DNA of 42,909 nt from an uncultured Eubacterium sp. (GCA_949959185.1 CATLIX010000028.1:1-42909), one strand, 5' to 3'; positions 33,160 through 42,529 are shown, numbered from the stretch's first letter. Numbers and translations: made by a program. The notes: generated by a model from the letters alone, not told the origin.

Positions 33160-34917
33160 TTATTTTTTTATTATTTTTACTTTTTTACCCTGTCCCTTTC
33201 CTTTTAACAGTTTTTTATATGCGTTCCATTTTTTTGCCGGAACTTTTATCTGTGCTTTTGCGTTGATTCCTTTCAATGCATTTTTTCCTACGATTTTCAG
33301 TTTTGTGGATTGTATCTGAATATTGCTCAGTTTTCCGCATTTTCTAAATGCGTTGTCGCCAATCTTTGTTACCCCGGTTCCTATTATAACTTTAGAAAGT
33401 TTAGAACAGTTTTCAAATGCTGCGTTTTCAATAGTTTTTACATTTGAACCAATTTTTACTTCTTTTATCCTGGTTTTTCGCAACGCTTTGCTGGAGATAG
33501 AAGTAATTTTGAAAGTTTTGCCTTTGATTTTTACTGTTTTTGGAATGGTAACTTTTGTTGTCTTATTGTTTTTCAGGCCTGCAAAGGCTGCTTCTGAGGT
33601 ATTGGTAATTTTATATTTATATGGGCCAATGGTAAAAATCTTTCCTTTTAATCCTGGCTCTTTCATAAGAAGAAAGCTGACGTGGCGTTCGGTAACTCCG
33701 TCCGTTATGTCGCAGGAATATGTTAATTTTCCTGCGGCAAGGTCTGCAGCAGTTACGGGATAACTGTCTGTGGTGGCTCCCGCTATTGTCTCCCATTTGT
33801 CAGTACCGCGTACATGCCATTGATAATGATAGGTTCCAAGTCCTCCTCTGGCTGCCACATGCAGAATGATGCCTTCTTCATACGATACAGGTATTTCATA
33901 ACCCATATCAGTTTTGTAATAAGTCTCTCCGTTGCCGACTTCCAGACCTGTGTCTACAGAGATTTCAAAGGTTACGAATTTGCTGGAAAAACTGTCTGAT
34001 ACTATACACTGATACTGTCTGCCATCTTCCAGAGCTGTTTTTCCGGTTATGGTATAACTGTTCCCAGCCGCTCCTTCAATCCGGGTGGGAATATTGTTAT
34101 TTATTTTATACCACTGATAACTGAATACTCCAACTCCGCCGCTGGCAGTTACATTTAAGGTAGTTTCTTCGTTATATGCTACGGATACGAATCTGTTATT
34201 ATTGAGACTGGTTTCACTGCCACTGGCGCTGCTGACTTCCAGACCTGTGTCTATGTTAATCCAAAAATGTATTTCTTTACGGGACGCCTGAGAAGCTCCA
34301 TCCGACACTTTGCAATTGTAAGAGGCCCTTGTCTCGGCGGCTTCCTTTCCGGTTATGGTGTAACTGTTCCCCGTGGCTCCTTCAATCCGGGTACCGTTTT
34401 GATACCACTGATAATTGAGAATTCCGGTTTTACCACCGCTGGCAGTAACGCTCAGAACAGTCTCTCCACTATATGGTACAGACACGTTTCTGGCAGTATT
34501 ATCACCGGTTCCGCAGGTACTGTTCACTTCCAGCCCGGTGTCTACTTTAATTGAAAACAGGCAGCTTGCACTTTTGGTTCCATCAGACACAGTGCAAAAA
34601 TACCTGTCTCCGCCTTCATTTTCAACGGCTTCTTTTCCGGTCAGCGTATAGCTGCTCTCTGTGGCTCCTTCTATAACAGTTCCATTCCCTCTGGACCACT
34701 TATAGGTCAGCCCTTCTGTTTTCCCGCTGATTTCTACCTGCAGCGTGGCGCTTCCGTCGTAGGTTATCTCGGTTTCAGCCGGGTTTTTGTTGCTGATCTC
34801 CCAGTCGGAGGCAGTGGTATAGTTTGCTATTTCCGCTGCCTGTGCTTTTACTGCGGGGGATATGCCGGATACTGTCAGAACCACTGCAAGTATAGCTGCC
34901 ATCCATTTTTTCTTCAT
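33160..34917 (-). CDS. secreted Ig-like / BspA-type leucine-rich repeat protein
   Basis: 585 residues. A signal peptide (MKKKWMAAILAVVLTVSG, cleavage near AQA-AE) is followed by four Ig-like repeats of ~85-100 residues (~35-410), each with a YxWxxxxGxxIEGATxxSYTxTG core and most ending in the word DTGLEV. Residues ~430-560 are BspA-type (LRR_5) leucine-rich repeats: TITSISSKALRKTRIKEVKI, SNVKTIENAAFENCSKL and VTKIGDNAFRKCGKL. The C-terminus is very Lys-rich. No LPXTG or membrane anchor is present, so it is secreted or held by charge. AAGGAG sits 8 bases before the ATG. Likely an adhesin or matrix protein. Confidence 0.85.
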   Translation of the reverse strand: MKKKWMAAILAVVLTVSGISPAVKAQAAEIANYTTASDWEISNKNPAETEITYDGSATLQVEISGKTEGLTYKWSRGNGTVIEGATESSYTLTGKEAVENEGGDRYFCTVSDGTKSASCLFSIKVDTGLEVNSTCGTGDNTARNVSVPYSGETVLSVTASGGKTGILNYQWYQNGTRIEGATGNSYTITGKEAAETRASYNCKVSDGASQASRKEIHFWINIDTGLEVSSASGSETSLNNNRFVSVAYNEETTLNVTASGGVGVFSYQWYKINNNIPTRIEGAAGNSYTITGKTALEDGRQYQCIVSDSFSSKFVTFEISVDTGLEVGNGETYYKTDMGYEIPVSYEEGIILHVAARGGLGTYHYQWHVRGTDKWETIAGATTDSYPVTAADLAAGKLTYSCDITDGVTERHVSFLLMKEPGLKGKIFTIGPYKYKITNTSEAAFAGLKNNKTTKVTIPKTVKIKGKTFKITSISSKALRKTRIKEVKIGSNVKTIENAAFENCSKLSKVIIGTGVTKIGDNAFRKCGKLSNIQIQSTKLKIVGKNALKGINAKAQIKVPAKKWNAYKKLLKGKGQGKKVKIIKK

Positions 34918-34942
34918 AAATTTTTCTCCTTTTTGTGTTCAG

Positions 34943-34970
34943 AGCATAAGGAATCAGGAATAAGGTGCAA
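34943..34970 (-). promoter_or_regulatory. promoter of the BspA/Ig-like gene
   Basis: On the minus strand: TTGCAC (34970-34965), 16 bp, then TATGCT (34948-34943). It places the RNA start ~20 bases before the ATG, leaving just enough room for the ribosome site. Confidence 0.4.
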
Positions 34971-35294
34971 GTATGTTTCTCACTTACATTTTACCTGCAT
35001 CAGGAAAGTCTGCAAATAAAACCTGTCGTCTCACACAAAATATCATTGTAAATAGAATCTGTCTACATTATAATAAAATACGTGTATCGCAGATTTTGTC
35101 TGCATGGTGTGGTAGTGCAGATACAATTCCCTTACCCATCGCTGCGCCAACAGTGATGGGTGGTACACCATATACCCTTGAATTTTCAACCATATTCTAC
35201 CATATATTTTGGGGGATAACAAGAACAGGAAAAACCTGACTTTTTCTTGTTGATGTAAAATTTAATTGCCACAAAAAATCATACTTATGCTAAG
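34971..35294. other. gene-free gap, nothing convincing
   Basis: I see no gene here. A short inverted repeat (ACCCATC...GATGGGT, ~35137-35162) is present. The longest open frame (34973-35239) lacks a ribosome site and has improbable composition. Confidence 0.5.
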
Positions 35295-35330
35295 ATGAAA
35301 AGAGAAAAGACGGGAAAGATGGGAATAAAT

Positions 35331-35531
35331 ATGATGCAATTGTATGATCAGGAGGAGATTATGAGAGTACATGATATGGGAGTTGCAAAGGATGCGGCTA
35401 TTCGTTCAGCAGTTGAGACATATCAGGAATGTGGTATGATATTTTCTGATGTGGTGAAAAGAATTGCAGTACGATTTCTGTTATCACAGGAAACAGCGGA
35501 AAAAGAAGTGGAAGAATGCTGGAAAGTCTGA
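35331..35531 (+). CDS. small helical protein, unknown
   Basis: 66 residues from the ATG at 35331 (GGGA 6 bases upstream). A later in-frame ATG at 35361 has a perfect AGGAGG before it and would give 56 residues, so the true start is uncertain; the frame is open from 35295. The product is all-helical and charged: LYDQEEIMRVHDMGVAKDAA, then FSDVVKRIAVRFLLSQETAE. The layout resembles the C-terminal helical tail of Rpn/PD-(D/E)XK transposase-like proteins, where such tails can be made as separate short products, but this is only an impression. Confidence 0.5.
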   Translation: MMQLYDQEEIMRVHDMGVAKDAAIRSAVETYQECGMIFSDVVKRIAVRFLLSQETAEKEVEECWKV

Positions 35532-35600
35532 TTTACACATTGCTTTCCTGAAACGGAACATCAGGGTTGCTGTAGAAAATAAGAAAAAGTGAGGAAACCT

Positions 35601-36716
35601 ATGGACTTAAACAAAAATAACATAAAAAAGATTCTGGGCATTATAACATTTACTCTGGTATTGCTGGCGCTTCTGCTGAATATGGGAGCTGTGGGCGCCT
35701 GGCTGGCATTTATGTGGGGAATCCTGTTTCCCTTTGTACTGGGCGGTGCCATTGCATTTATTCTGAATCTTCCCATGGCGGCTATTGAGAAAAAATTATT
35801 TTCAAAAGCAAAAAATAAGAAAGCAGCCCGGCCCGTCAGCCTGGTGCTGTCCATTCTCTGTGTATTTGCTGTGATTGCCATTGTAATTGTGGTGGTGATT
35901 CCCCAGCTTGGAAAAACCTTTGACAGCATCAGCGAGGGCATGGCCACATTTTTGCCGGAGGCCCAGAAATGGCTGGAAGAGCTGTTCAGAGACTGGGATA
36001 TGGTTGAAACATATATTGAATCTCTGGAATTTGACTGGACAGGCTGGCTGGAGGCTGTAAAAGATTTTGCCTTAAGCGGTGCGGGAAGCGTGGTTTCCTA
36101 TACCATGTCGGCCACCATGAAAGTGATTAACGGTGTAATGACATTTTTCATTGCATTTGTATTCGCTATTTACATTCTCATGCAGAAAGAAACACTGGCA
36201 AGACAATGTCTGAAGACAGTCCGGGCATTTTTCCCGGAGCAGGCGGTGGAAAAAATGTGCCATATCTGTGTGCTGTCCCACAGAACCTTTTCCAGATTTA
36301 TCACAGGCCAGTGTCTGGAAGCATTGATACTGGGCTCCATGTTCGTGGTCAGTATGACCATATTCCGACTGCCCTACGCATTGTTGGTGGGCGTGCTGAT
36401 TGCGTTTACCGCGCTGATTCCCATGGTAGGAGCCTTTATCGGATGCGTGGTGGGCGCATTCCTGATTCTGATGGTCAATCCCATGCAGGCAGTATTTTTT
36501 GTCATCCTGTTCCTGGTGCTGCAGCAGATAGAAGGCAACCTGATTTATCCCCATGTGGTGGGAAATTCCGTGGGACTTCCTTCCATATGGGTGCTGTTTG
36601 CGGTGACCGTGGGCGGAAAACTTATGGGAATAGTGGGAATGCTGGTATTCATTCCCCTCATGTCCGTGCTGTACGCATTGTTCCGGGAATGGGTGAACCA
36701 GAGAAGCAAACCGTAG
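35601..36716 (+). CDS. AI-2E family transporter
   Basis: 371 residues with seven to eight membrane segments and the central soluble insert (~100-150) of the AI-2E/UPF0118 family. Landmarks: an early VLLALLLNMGAVGAWLAFM helix, QLGKTFDSISEGMATFLPEA, the RTFSRFITGQCLEALILG block and late LVNPMQA/QQIEGNLIYPHVVGNS. Members have been linked to autoinducer-2 or to Na+/H+ exchange; the substrate here is unknown. The ATG at 35601 follows GAGGAAA; a GTG at 35589 overlaps the ribosome site and is less likely. Confidence 0.88.
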   Translation: MDLNKNNIKKILGIITFTLVLLALLLNMGAVGAWLAFMWGILFPFVLGGAIAFILNLPMAAIEKKLFSKAKNKKAARPVSLVLSILCVFAVIAIVIVVVIPQLGKTFDSISEGMATFLPEAQKWLEELFRDWDMVETYIESLEFDWTGWLEAVKDFALSGAGSVVSYTMSATMKVINGVMTFFIAFVFAIYILMQKETLARQCLKTVRAFFPEQAVEKMCHICVLSHRTFSRFITGQCLEALILGSMFVVSMTIFRLPYALLVGVLIAFTALIPMVGAFIGCVVGAFLILMVNPMQAVFFVILFLVLQQIEGNLIYPHVVGNSVGLPSIWVLFAVTVGGKLMGIVGMLVFIPLMSVLYALFREWVNQRSKP

Positions 36717-36829
36717 ATACGGAGAAATTGTTTTACACAGATTTTACATGAATTATGTATTCCATTTACAGAAACCGTATAGAATAATCCCGACGTTAAG
36801 ACAACAGGACTTACGCAGGAGGATTGGAA

Positions 36830-38602
36830 ATGGATATATTCGGATTTCTGTCATTGATTGGCGGACTTGCACTGTTTTTGTATGGAATGAATGTAATGGG
36901 CGGCGGACTGGAAAAACTTTCCGGCGGGAAACTGGAACGGATTCTGGAAAATTTAACCTCAAATCCCTTCAAGGCTGTTTTGCTGGGAGCCGGAGTGACG
37001 GCGGTGATTCAGTCTTCATCGGCCACCACGGTGATGCTGGTGGGATTTGTGAATTCCGGCATTATGAAACTGTCCCAGGCAGTGGGGATTATTATGGGAG
37101 CCAATATCGGTACCACCATAACTTCCTGGCTGCTGAGCCTGACCGGGATTGAGAGCGGCAATTTCTTTATCCGCATGTTGAAACCCTCGTCTTTTTCACC
37201 GATTCTGGCATTAATTGGAATTATTTTCATGATGAGCGCCAGAAGCGACCGGAAGAAAAATGCTTCTGAAATTCTGCTGGGATTTGCTGTGCTGATGTAT
37301 GGAATGGAAGCCATGAGCAACGCGGTAAAACCACTGGCAGATGTACCGGAATTCACCGGAATTCTTACAAAATTCAACAATCCGCTGGCAGGCGTACTGG
37401 CGGGAGCATTGCTGACAGCCATTATCCAGAGCTCCTCCGCTTCGGTGGGAATTCTGCAGGCGCTGTCTGTTACGGGGGCTTTCACCTATGGTTCGGTGAT
37501 TCCCATTATTATGGGGCAGAATATCGGAACCTGCGTAACAGCCATGATTTCTTCCGTGGGTGCCAACAAAGGAGCCAGACGGACCGCATTTGTCCACCTT
37601 TATTTTAATGTGATTGGCTCTGTGGTGTTTCTGATACTTTATTTTGCACTGAACGGGATTTTTCAGTTTGATTTTGCCGCAGAGACCGTAGGAGCGGCTG
37701 GAATAGCAGCCATTCACAGCATTTTTAATATTTTTGCCACACTGGTGCTGCTGCCTTTCACCAGAGGGCTGGAAAAACTGGCCTACCTTACCATTCCGGC
37801 AACGGAGGAAGAACAGATGTCTTCCGACGGGGAAAATGAATTTAAAATTCTGGATGTGCGATTCCTGTCCACGCCGGGATTTGCCATTGAACAGTGTACT
37901 TCTCTGGTGAAAAAAATGGCGCAAATTGCCGGAAAAGTTATGCCGGAAGCCATGGGACTGTTTGAAAATTATTCCAGGGAACAGGCAGAATCGGTGAAAC
38001 GGCAGGAAGATTTGCTGGATAAGTATGAGGATAAGCTGGGCAGCTACCTGACCCGTTTAAACAGCCAGAACCTGACAGCCAGAGAGGGCCAGAGCGTATC
38101 CACCCTGATGCACAGCATCAATGATTTTGAGCGAATCGGGGACCACGCGCTGAACCTGATGGAGCTGGCCGGAGATATGAAAAAAAGAAAACTGGAATTT
38201 TCCGGGAAGGCCAGAATGGAAATGGAAGTATTCGGCGGTGCGGTACAGGATATTTTAGACCGCTCCATACAGGCCTTTGTGCAGCATGACACCAGCCTGG
38301 CCATGACGGTGGAACCCCTGGAGGAAGTCATTGACGATTTGAATAAGGAAATGAAAAAGCGTCATGTCAAACGTCTTCGGAAAGGGAAATGTACCATTGA
38401 ACTGGGAATGATTCTGTCGGAAATCGCGGTAAATTATGAGCGGGTGGCAGACCACTGTTCCAACCTGGCAGTCTATCTGATTCAGATGGAAGACAGTACC
38501 GTGGAAGCTCATGACTATGTAAATAATCTGTCGGAGAAAACGAGAGTCCGGTTTGAACAGATGCAGGAGGCATATCAGGAAAAATACCATTTTTCTTCCT
38601 GA
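36830..38602 (+). CDS. Na/Pi-cotransporter II-type protein with C-terminal PhoU-like domain
   Basis: 590 residues. The N-terminal ~320 form two inverted Na/Pi-cotransporter repeats, each with the signature QSSS (VIQSSSATTVML at ~58-70; IIQSSSASVGIL at ~200-212) and GANIGT/GQNIGT. The C-terminal ~240 residues are a PhoU-like helical bundle (FERIGDHALNLMELA; NYERVADHCSNLAVYL). The protein should bring phosphate into the cell with Na+, the PhoU part probably gating it. AGGAGG lies 7 bases before the ATG. The following response regulator/kinase pair is of PhoB/PhoR type, so phosphate control is plausible, though an R2 repeat lies between. Confidence 0.92.
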   Translation: MDIFGFLSLIGGLALFLYGMNVMGGGLEKLSGGKLERILENLTSNPFKAVLLGAGVTAVIQSSSATTVMLVGFVNSGIMKLSQAVGIIMGANIGTTITSWLLSLTGIESGNFFIRMLKPSSFSPILALIGIIFMMSARSDRKKNASEILLGFAVLMYGMEAMSNAVKPLADVPEFTGILTKFNNPLAGVLAGALLTAIIQSSSASVGILQALSVTGAFTYGSVIPIIMGQNIGTCVTAMISSVGANKGARRTAFVHLYFNVIGSVVFLILYFALNGIFQFDFAAETVGAAGIAAIHSIFNIFATLVLLPFTRGLEKLAYLTIPATEEEQMSSDGENEFKILDVRFLSTPGFAIEQCTSLVKKMAQIAGKVMPEAMGLFENYSREQAESVKRQEDLLDKYEDKLGSYLTRLNSQNLTAREGQSVSTLMHSINDFERIGDHALNLMELAGDMKKRKLEFSGKARMEMEVFGGAVQDILDRSIQAFVQHDTSLAMTVEPLEEVIDDLNKEMKKRHVKRLRKGKCTIELGMILSEIAVNYERVADHCSNLAVYLIQMEDSTVEAHDYVNNLSEKTRVRFEQMQEAYQEKYHFSS

Positions 38603-38658
38603 TATGACAATTCTGGCAGGGGGTTCCGTACGGTGATAAATCATGACGGACTTTTTTG

Positions 38659-38712
38659 TTCTATGGGAAAGACCTTGTCACGCTAAAGCGAGAAAGTGTC
38701 TTTCCTGTAGAA
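38659..38712 (+). repeat. R2 hairpin repeat, copy c
   Basis: TTCTATGGGAAAGACCTTGT and GTGTCTTTCCTGTAGAA form the outer arms around the GTCACGCTAAAGCG core. The next ~75 bp (ATGCGCAGCTCGCGGAGA onward) match, inverted, the tyrS-leader copy. It occupies the gap before the response-regulator gene. Confidence 0.8.
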
Positions 38713-38828
38713 TAAAAACTAAGATGCGCAGCTCGCGGAGAGGAAATCTATTGCCAGGAAATCCGCTCACGCGCGGAGAATGCACTGTGCGCATTCTTTT
38801 TTAGAAAAACAGTGAAGGAGGAGCAGGA

Positions 38829-39506
38829 GTGCCGTTGATATATGTGGTGGAAGATGATGAAAATATCCGGGAAATTCAGCGTTATGCCCTGAAAAACAGC
38901 GGATTTGACGTAAGAGAGTTTGCGTCCGGAAAAGAATTGCGGGCAGGGCTGGAGCAGGAGATTCCCGCATTGATCCTTCTGGATATTATGCTGCCGGACC
39001 AGGATGGTCTGGACATTCTGACAGGACTGAGGAGACACAGGGACACCGCGAAAATCCCCATCATTATGGTGACAGCCCGTTCTGCTGAGCTGGATAAGGT
39101 AAAGGGCCTGGATTTGGGGGCTGACGATTATATGACCAAACCCTTCGGTATTATGGAGCTGATTTCCAGGGTGAAGGCGCTGCTGCGCCGTACGGAAAAA
39201 CTGCCGGAGCCGACGCTGCTGACCAGCGGCTGTATTTCGGTGGATACGGAGAAACGCAGCGTTCTGGCAGCAGGAAAACCGTGCGAACTGACATTTAAGG
39301 AATTTGAACTGCTGAAAATGCTTCTTATCAATCAGGGAATCGTGCTGTCCAGGGATAAGATTATGGACCAGGTCTGGGGTTTTGATTACGAGGGAGAGAG
39401 CAGGACAGTGGATATGCACATCAAAACCCTGCGCCAGAAACTGGGCGAGGCCGGCAGCGCCATTAAGACCGTACGCAACGTGGGATATGTGCTGGGAAAA
39501 GAATGA
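38829..39506 (+). CDS. OmpR/PhoB-family response regulator
   Basis: 225 residues. The receiver domain (~1-115) has the acidic pair Asp9-Asp10, phosphoacceptor Asp52 (LILLDIMLPD), the conserved Thr in VTAR and Lys in MTKPFG. A winged-helix DNA-binding domain (~130-225) follows: LTFKEFELLKMLLINQG, SRDKIMDQVWGFDYEG, RTVDMHIKTLRQKL. The start codon is GTG, 7 bases after AAGGAGG. It overlaps the kinase gene by 4 bp (ATGA), so translation is coupled. Its position after a phosphate cotransporter suggests a PhoB-like role, which is inference. Confidence 0.93.
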   Translation: MPLIYVVEDDENIREIQRYALKNSGFDVREFASGKELRAGLEQEIPALILLDIMLPDQDGLDILTGLRRHRDTAKIPIIMVTARSAELDKVKGLDLGADDYMTKPFGIMELISRVKALLRRTEKLPEPTLLTSGCISVDTEKRSVLAAGKPCELTFKEFELLKMLLINQGIVLSRDKIMDQVWGFDYEGESRTVDMHIKTLRQKLGEAGSAIKTVRNVGYVLGKE

Positions 39507-40819
39507 AAAAGAAAATTAATATGCACTTTATCATGGTATCTTCTCTGGCAGTGCTGGTGCTGGCGGCAGTTTCCGTGATATTGTTTTATAATATTTTAAA
39601 AAATCAGGTATATGATGACATTGAGGCTTATACTCATGTAATACAGCCATTTGATCTGGAATTCTGGGAAACAGAAGAAAACAGGAGCCGTCTGGCCCAG
39701 GACGGACTGCGGATTACTCTGATTCGGGAGGACGGCAGCGTGTCTTATGACAGCAGCGCCAACCAGCAGGAAATGGAAAATCACAGAGACCGGCCGGAAA
39801 TCGCCGCTGCTCTGGAACAGGGAAAGGGTCGGGCGGTGCGCTGGTCTGTTACCAGTTCTCTCCATACCCTGTATTATGCAGAACGTCTGGAACAGGGCGA
39901 TGTGCTGAGAGTGGGAAAAGATTCGGAGAATTTTTTCCGGATTCTGGAGCATACCTCTGCCCTTGTCATGGTGCTGGCAGTATTGATTGTGATGATTTGC
40001 GGGATAATTTCCCATTATCTCACCCGGAATCTGCTGCGCCCCATTGAAAAACTGGCATCGGATCTGGAGGGAACGGGGCAGGAGGATGTTTACGAGGAAA
40101 TCAGGCCATTTATTCTTACCATCCGGGAACAGCACCTTAACATGCTCAACCATGCCAGAATGCGGCAGGAATTTACGGCAAATGTATCCCATGAGCTGAA
40201 AACGCCTCTGACCGCCATTTCCGGTTATGCGGAGCTGATAGAAAACGGAATGGCTGATGAAAAGGACGCCAGGAGATTTGCCGGGGAGATACACAGCAGT
40301 TCCGACCGGCTGCTGTGGCTGATTAACGATATCCTGAAGCTGTCGGAGCTGGATGACAGGGAGCAGGAATCAGAATTTGAGCAGGTGGATTTATATCGGG
40401 CGGCCAGGGACTGTCTGGCCCTGATGGAAGTGCAGGCGGCAAAACAGGGAATTACCCTGCTTCTCCGGGGAAAATCCTGTATGGTAACGGCAAACCGGAA
40501 CCTGATGGAGGAACTTCTGTATAATCTCTGCAGCAACGGTGTACGGTATAATCAGCGGGGCGGAAAAGTTACGGTTACAGCGGACATGGAAGACGGAAGA
40601 CCCGTACTGTCTGTAAAAGATACGGGAATCGGAATTCCCAGGGAACATCAGGAACGAATCTTTGAAAGATTTTACCGGGTAGATAAAAGCCGTTCCCGGC
40701 AAAACGGCGGAACGGGCCTGGGCCTTGCCATTGTAAAACATATCGTGGCCCAGCATAATGCAGAGATTACCCTGGAAAGTGAGCCGGGAAAAGGAACGGA
40801 AATCAGAGTATTGTTTTAA
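39503..40819 (+). CDS. PhoR-type sensor histidine kinase
   Basis: 438 residues. TM helix 1 (~10-30, SSLAVLVLAAVSVILFYNIL) and TM helix 2 (~153-175, LVMVLAVLIVMICGIIS) frame an extracytoplasmic domain of ~120 residues. A short linker leads to the HisKA domain with NVSHELKTPLTAISGYAELI (His ~230) and the ATPase domain with LLYNLCSNGVRYN (N box), DTGIGIP (G1) and GGTGLGLAIVKH (G2). All catalytic motifs are intact. Coupled to the upstream regulator by the ATGA overlap. Confidence 0.93.
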   Translation: MKKKINMHFIMVSSLAVLVLAAVSVILFYNILKNQVYDDIEAYTHVIQPFDLEFWETEENRSRLAQDGLRITLIREDGSVSYDSSANQQEMENHRDRPEIAAALEQGKGRAVRWSVTSSLHTLYYAERLEQGDVLRVGKDSENFFRILEHTSALVMVLAVLIVMICGIISHYLTRNLLRPIEKLASDLEGTGQEDVYEEIRPFILTIREQHLNMLNHARMRQEFTANVSHELKTPLTAISGYAELIENGMADEKDARRFAGEIHSSSDRLLWLINDILKLSELDDREQESEFEQVDLYRAARDCLALMEVQAAKQGITLLLRGKSCMVTANRNLMEELLYNLCSNGVRYNQRGGKVTVTADMEDGRPVLSVKDTGIGIPREHQERIFERFYRVDKSRSRQNGGTGLGLAIVKHIVAQHNAEITLESEPGKGTEIRVLF

Positions 40820-40881
40820 CAATTTCGTACAGAAGACAGAAATTTATCGTTATATTCAGGCTGTCCGGAAGGAGGAAGCAT

Positions 40882-41811
40882 ATGCTGAATTATGTATTTC
40901 TTGTAACAGGATTTGCACTTCTGATAAAAGGAGCGGAGTTTTTTGTGGACGGCAGCGCCGGTGTGGCCCGCAGGCTGCGGATTCCCACGATGATTATCGG
41001 CCTCACTATTGTGGCTATGGGAACCAGCGCGCCGGAATGCGCTGTCAGCATTGCCGCCGCATTAAAAGGCAGCAACACCATGGCTATCAGTAATGTGGTC
41101 GGCTCCAATATTTTTAATTTAATGGTTGTCTGCGGAGCCTGTGCGGTATTTGCGCCGCTGGCCGTAAAAAATACTACCATGAAACAGGAATTTCCCCTGT
41201 CCATCCTGGCGGCCGCCATGCTCTGGGCCATGGGCAGTATGAACATGTCCATCGGAAGAATGGACGGTGTAATCCTGCTGGCAGTATTTATCCTGTTTCT
41301 GGTATGGATGGTTCTGGAAGCAAAAAAGGCCCGGAACCATACGGAAGAGGAAGAAGGGGCACCCCTGAAAGGCTGGCAGTGCTTTTTGTATATTCTGGTG
41401 GGAATTGCCGCAATTGTAGCGGGAGGAGAATTTGTGGTGGATTCCGCCTCGGCCATCGCGGAAAATTTTGGACTGAGTCCCACTTTGATCGGCCTTACCA
41501 TTGTGGCTTTTGGAACCTCTCTGCCTGAGCTGGTCACCTCTCTGGTGGCGGCCAGAAAAGGCCAGACAGACATGGCTCTTGGAAATGTAATCGGCTCCAA
41601 TATTTTTAATATTCTGATGGTGCTTGGAGCGGCGGCAGTTTTAAGTCCCATGGAAGTCTTGATGGAAAACCTGATTGATGATATAATCCTGATTGTAATG
41701 AGTGCAGTTGTGTGGGTGTTTGCATGGCGCAGAAAACAAATCAGCCGTTTACACGGAATCATCATGCTTGCAATGTATGCCGGATATATGGTATATATCT
41801 GTACACGCTGA
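40882..41811 (+). CDS. calcium/sodium antiporter (CaCA family, YrbG-like)
   Basis: 309 residues, about ten membrane helices in two inverted halves. Each half has the alpha-repeat signature: MGTSAPECAVS...NVVGSNIFNL, and FGTSLPELVTS...NVIGSNIFNI. These hold the acidic and Asn residues that bind Ca2+ and Na+. It likely expels Ca2+ in exchange for Na+ at the inner membrane. AAGGAGG lies 6 bases before the ATG. It starts 62 bp after the kinase stop; cotranscription is possible. Confidence 0.93.
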   Translation: MLNYVFLVTGFALLIKGAEFFVDGSAGVARRLRIPTMIIGLTIVAMGTSAPECAVSIAAALKGSNTMAISNVVGSNIFNLMVVCGACAVFAPLAVKNTTMKQEFPLSILAAAMLWAMGSMNMSIGRMDGVILLAVFILFLVWMVLEAKKARNHTEEEEGAPLKGWQCFLYILVGIAAIVAGGEFVVDSASAIAENFGLSPTLIGLTIVAFGTSLPELVTSLVAARKGQTDMALGNVIGSNIFNILMVLGAAAVLSPMEVLMENLIDDIILIVMSAVVWVFAWRRKQISRLHGIIMLAMYAGYMVYICTR

Positions 41812-41847
41812 CAGAAATGTTGCGGCAGGCCTTAAGGAGGAAATAAT

Positions 41848-42285
41848 ATGACATTTTTGACGAAACTGGGAGAAACCATTTCAGCAACCGGGAAGGATGT
41901 ATCACAGAAAGCAAAAGATTTGACAGGCATTGCGAAGTTAAATCTGGACGTAAGGGCAAAAGAAGAATTTGTGGAAAGGCAGTATGCGGAAATCGGAAAA
42001 CAATACTATGAGCTCCACAAAGATGATGAAGAACCTTTCTATGAAGAAATCACATTGATCAAAGATTCTTTAAAAGAAATTGAACAGCTTAAATCTGAAA
42101 TTGCAGACTTAAAAGGAAAGAAAAAATGTCCCGCATGTGGCGCGGTGGTAGAACAGGACGCTGCTTTCTGCAATAAATGCGGTGCGAAATGCGAATCCAT
42201 CTTTGAAGAAGAGGAAATTATTACTCCGGATACACAGGAAACAGAAGACGCGGATACCCCGGAGCAGGAAAATACAGAAGAATAA
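41848..42285 (+). CDS. zinc-ribbon protein with coiled N-terminal region
   Basis: 145 residues. Residues ~1-88 are helical and charged (KLGETISATGKDVSQKAKDL, and a coiled-coil DSLKEIEQLKSEIADLKGKK). Then comes a zinc ribbon with four Cys in two CxxC knuckles (CPACG...CNKCG, ~92-110) and a very acidic tail of ~30 residues. No membrane segment. Such short proteins are common in clostridia and of unknown role. AAGGAGG is well placed. A strong terminator follows 28 bp after the stop. Confidence 0.85.
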   Translation: MTFLTKLGETISATGKDVSQKAKDLTGIAKLNLDVRAKEEFVERQYAEIGKQYYELHKDDEEPFYEEITLIKDSLKEIEQLKSEIADLKGKKKCPACGAVVEQDAAFCNKCGAKCESIFEEEEIITPDTQETEDADTPEQENTEE

Positions 42286-42313
42286 AAGATACCGTAAAAT
42301 CTCAGAATTCTGT

Positions 42314-42370
42314 AAAAATACCCTTTTATACGGAATATGGAAATTCCTCCGTATAAAAATGGGTATTTTT
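42314..42370 (+). terminator. intrinsic terminator (bidirectional)
   Basis: AAAAATACCCTTTTATACGGA pairs with TCCGTATAAAAATGGGTATT (written without its last three T), a ~20-bp stem ending in TTTTT. Confidence 0.85.
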
Positions 42371-42398
42371 GCATATTACTTATTTCACCACCATCTGG

Positions 42399-42529
42399 CA
42401 TTCATGCCAGCATGATTCGCACAGCAGGCTATGACTGAAACAGGATACGTTCAGCCCCGCGCCATTCGCTCATTCATGCCAGTATGATTCGCACAGCAGG
42501 CTATGGCTGAAACAGGATACGTTCAGCCC
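42399..42529 (+). repeat. 59-bp direct duplication inside an R1-type repeat
   Basis: 42399-42457 and 42471-42529 are near-identical copies (period 72) beginning CATTCATGCCAGCATGATTC and ending ACAGGATACGTTCAGCCC. The same motif occurs once in copy a (1537-1580). Confidence 0.8.

Noticed and set aside
34971-35294. Possible riboswitch in the gap before the small ORF
   Set aside because: I looked for c-di-GMP, SAM, TPP and T-box signatures on both strands and saw only a short inverted repeat.
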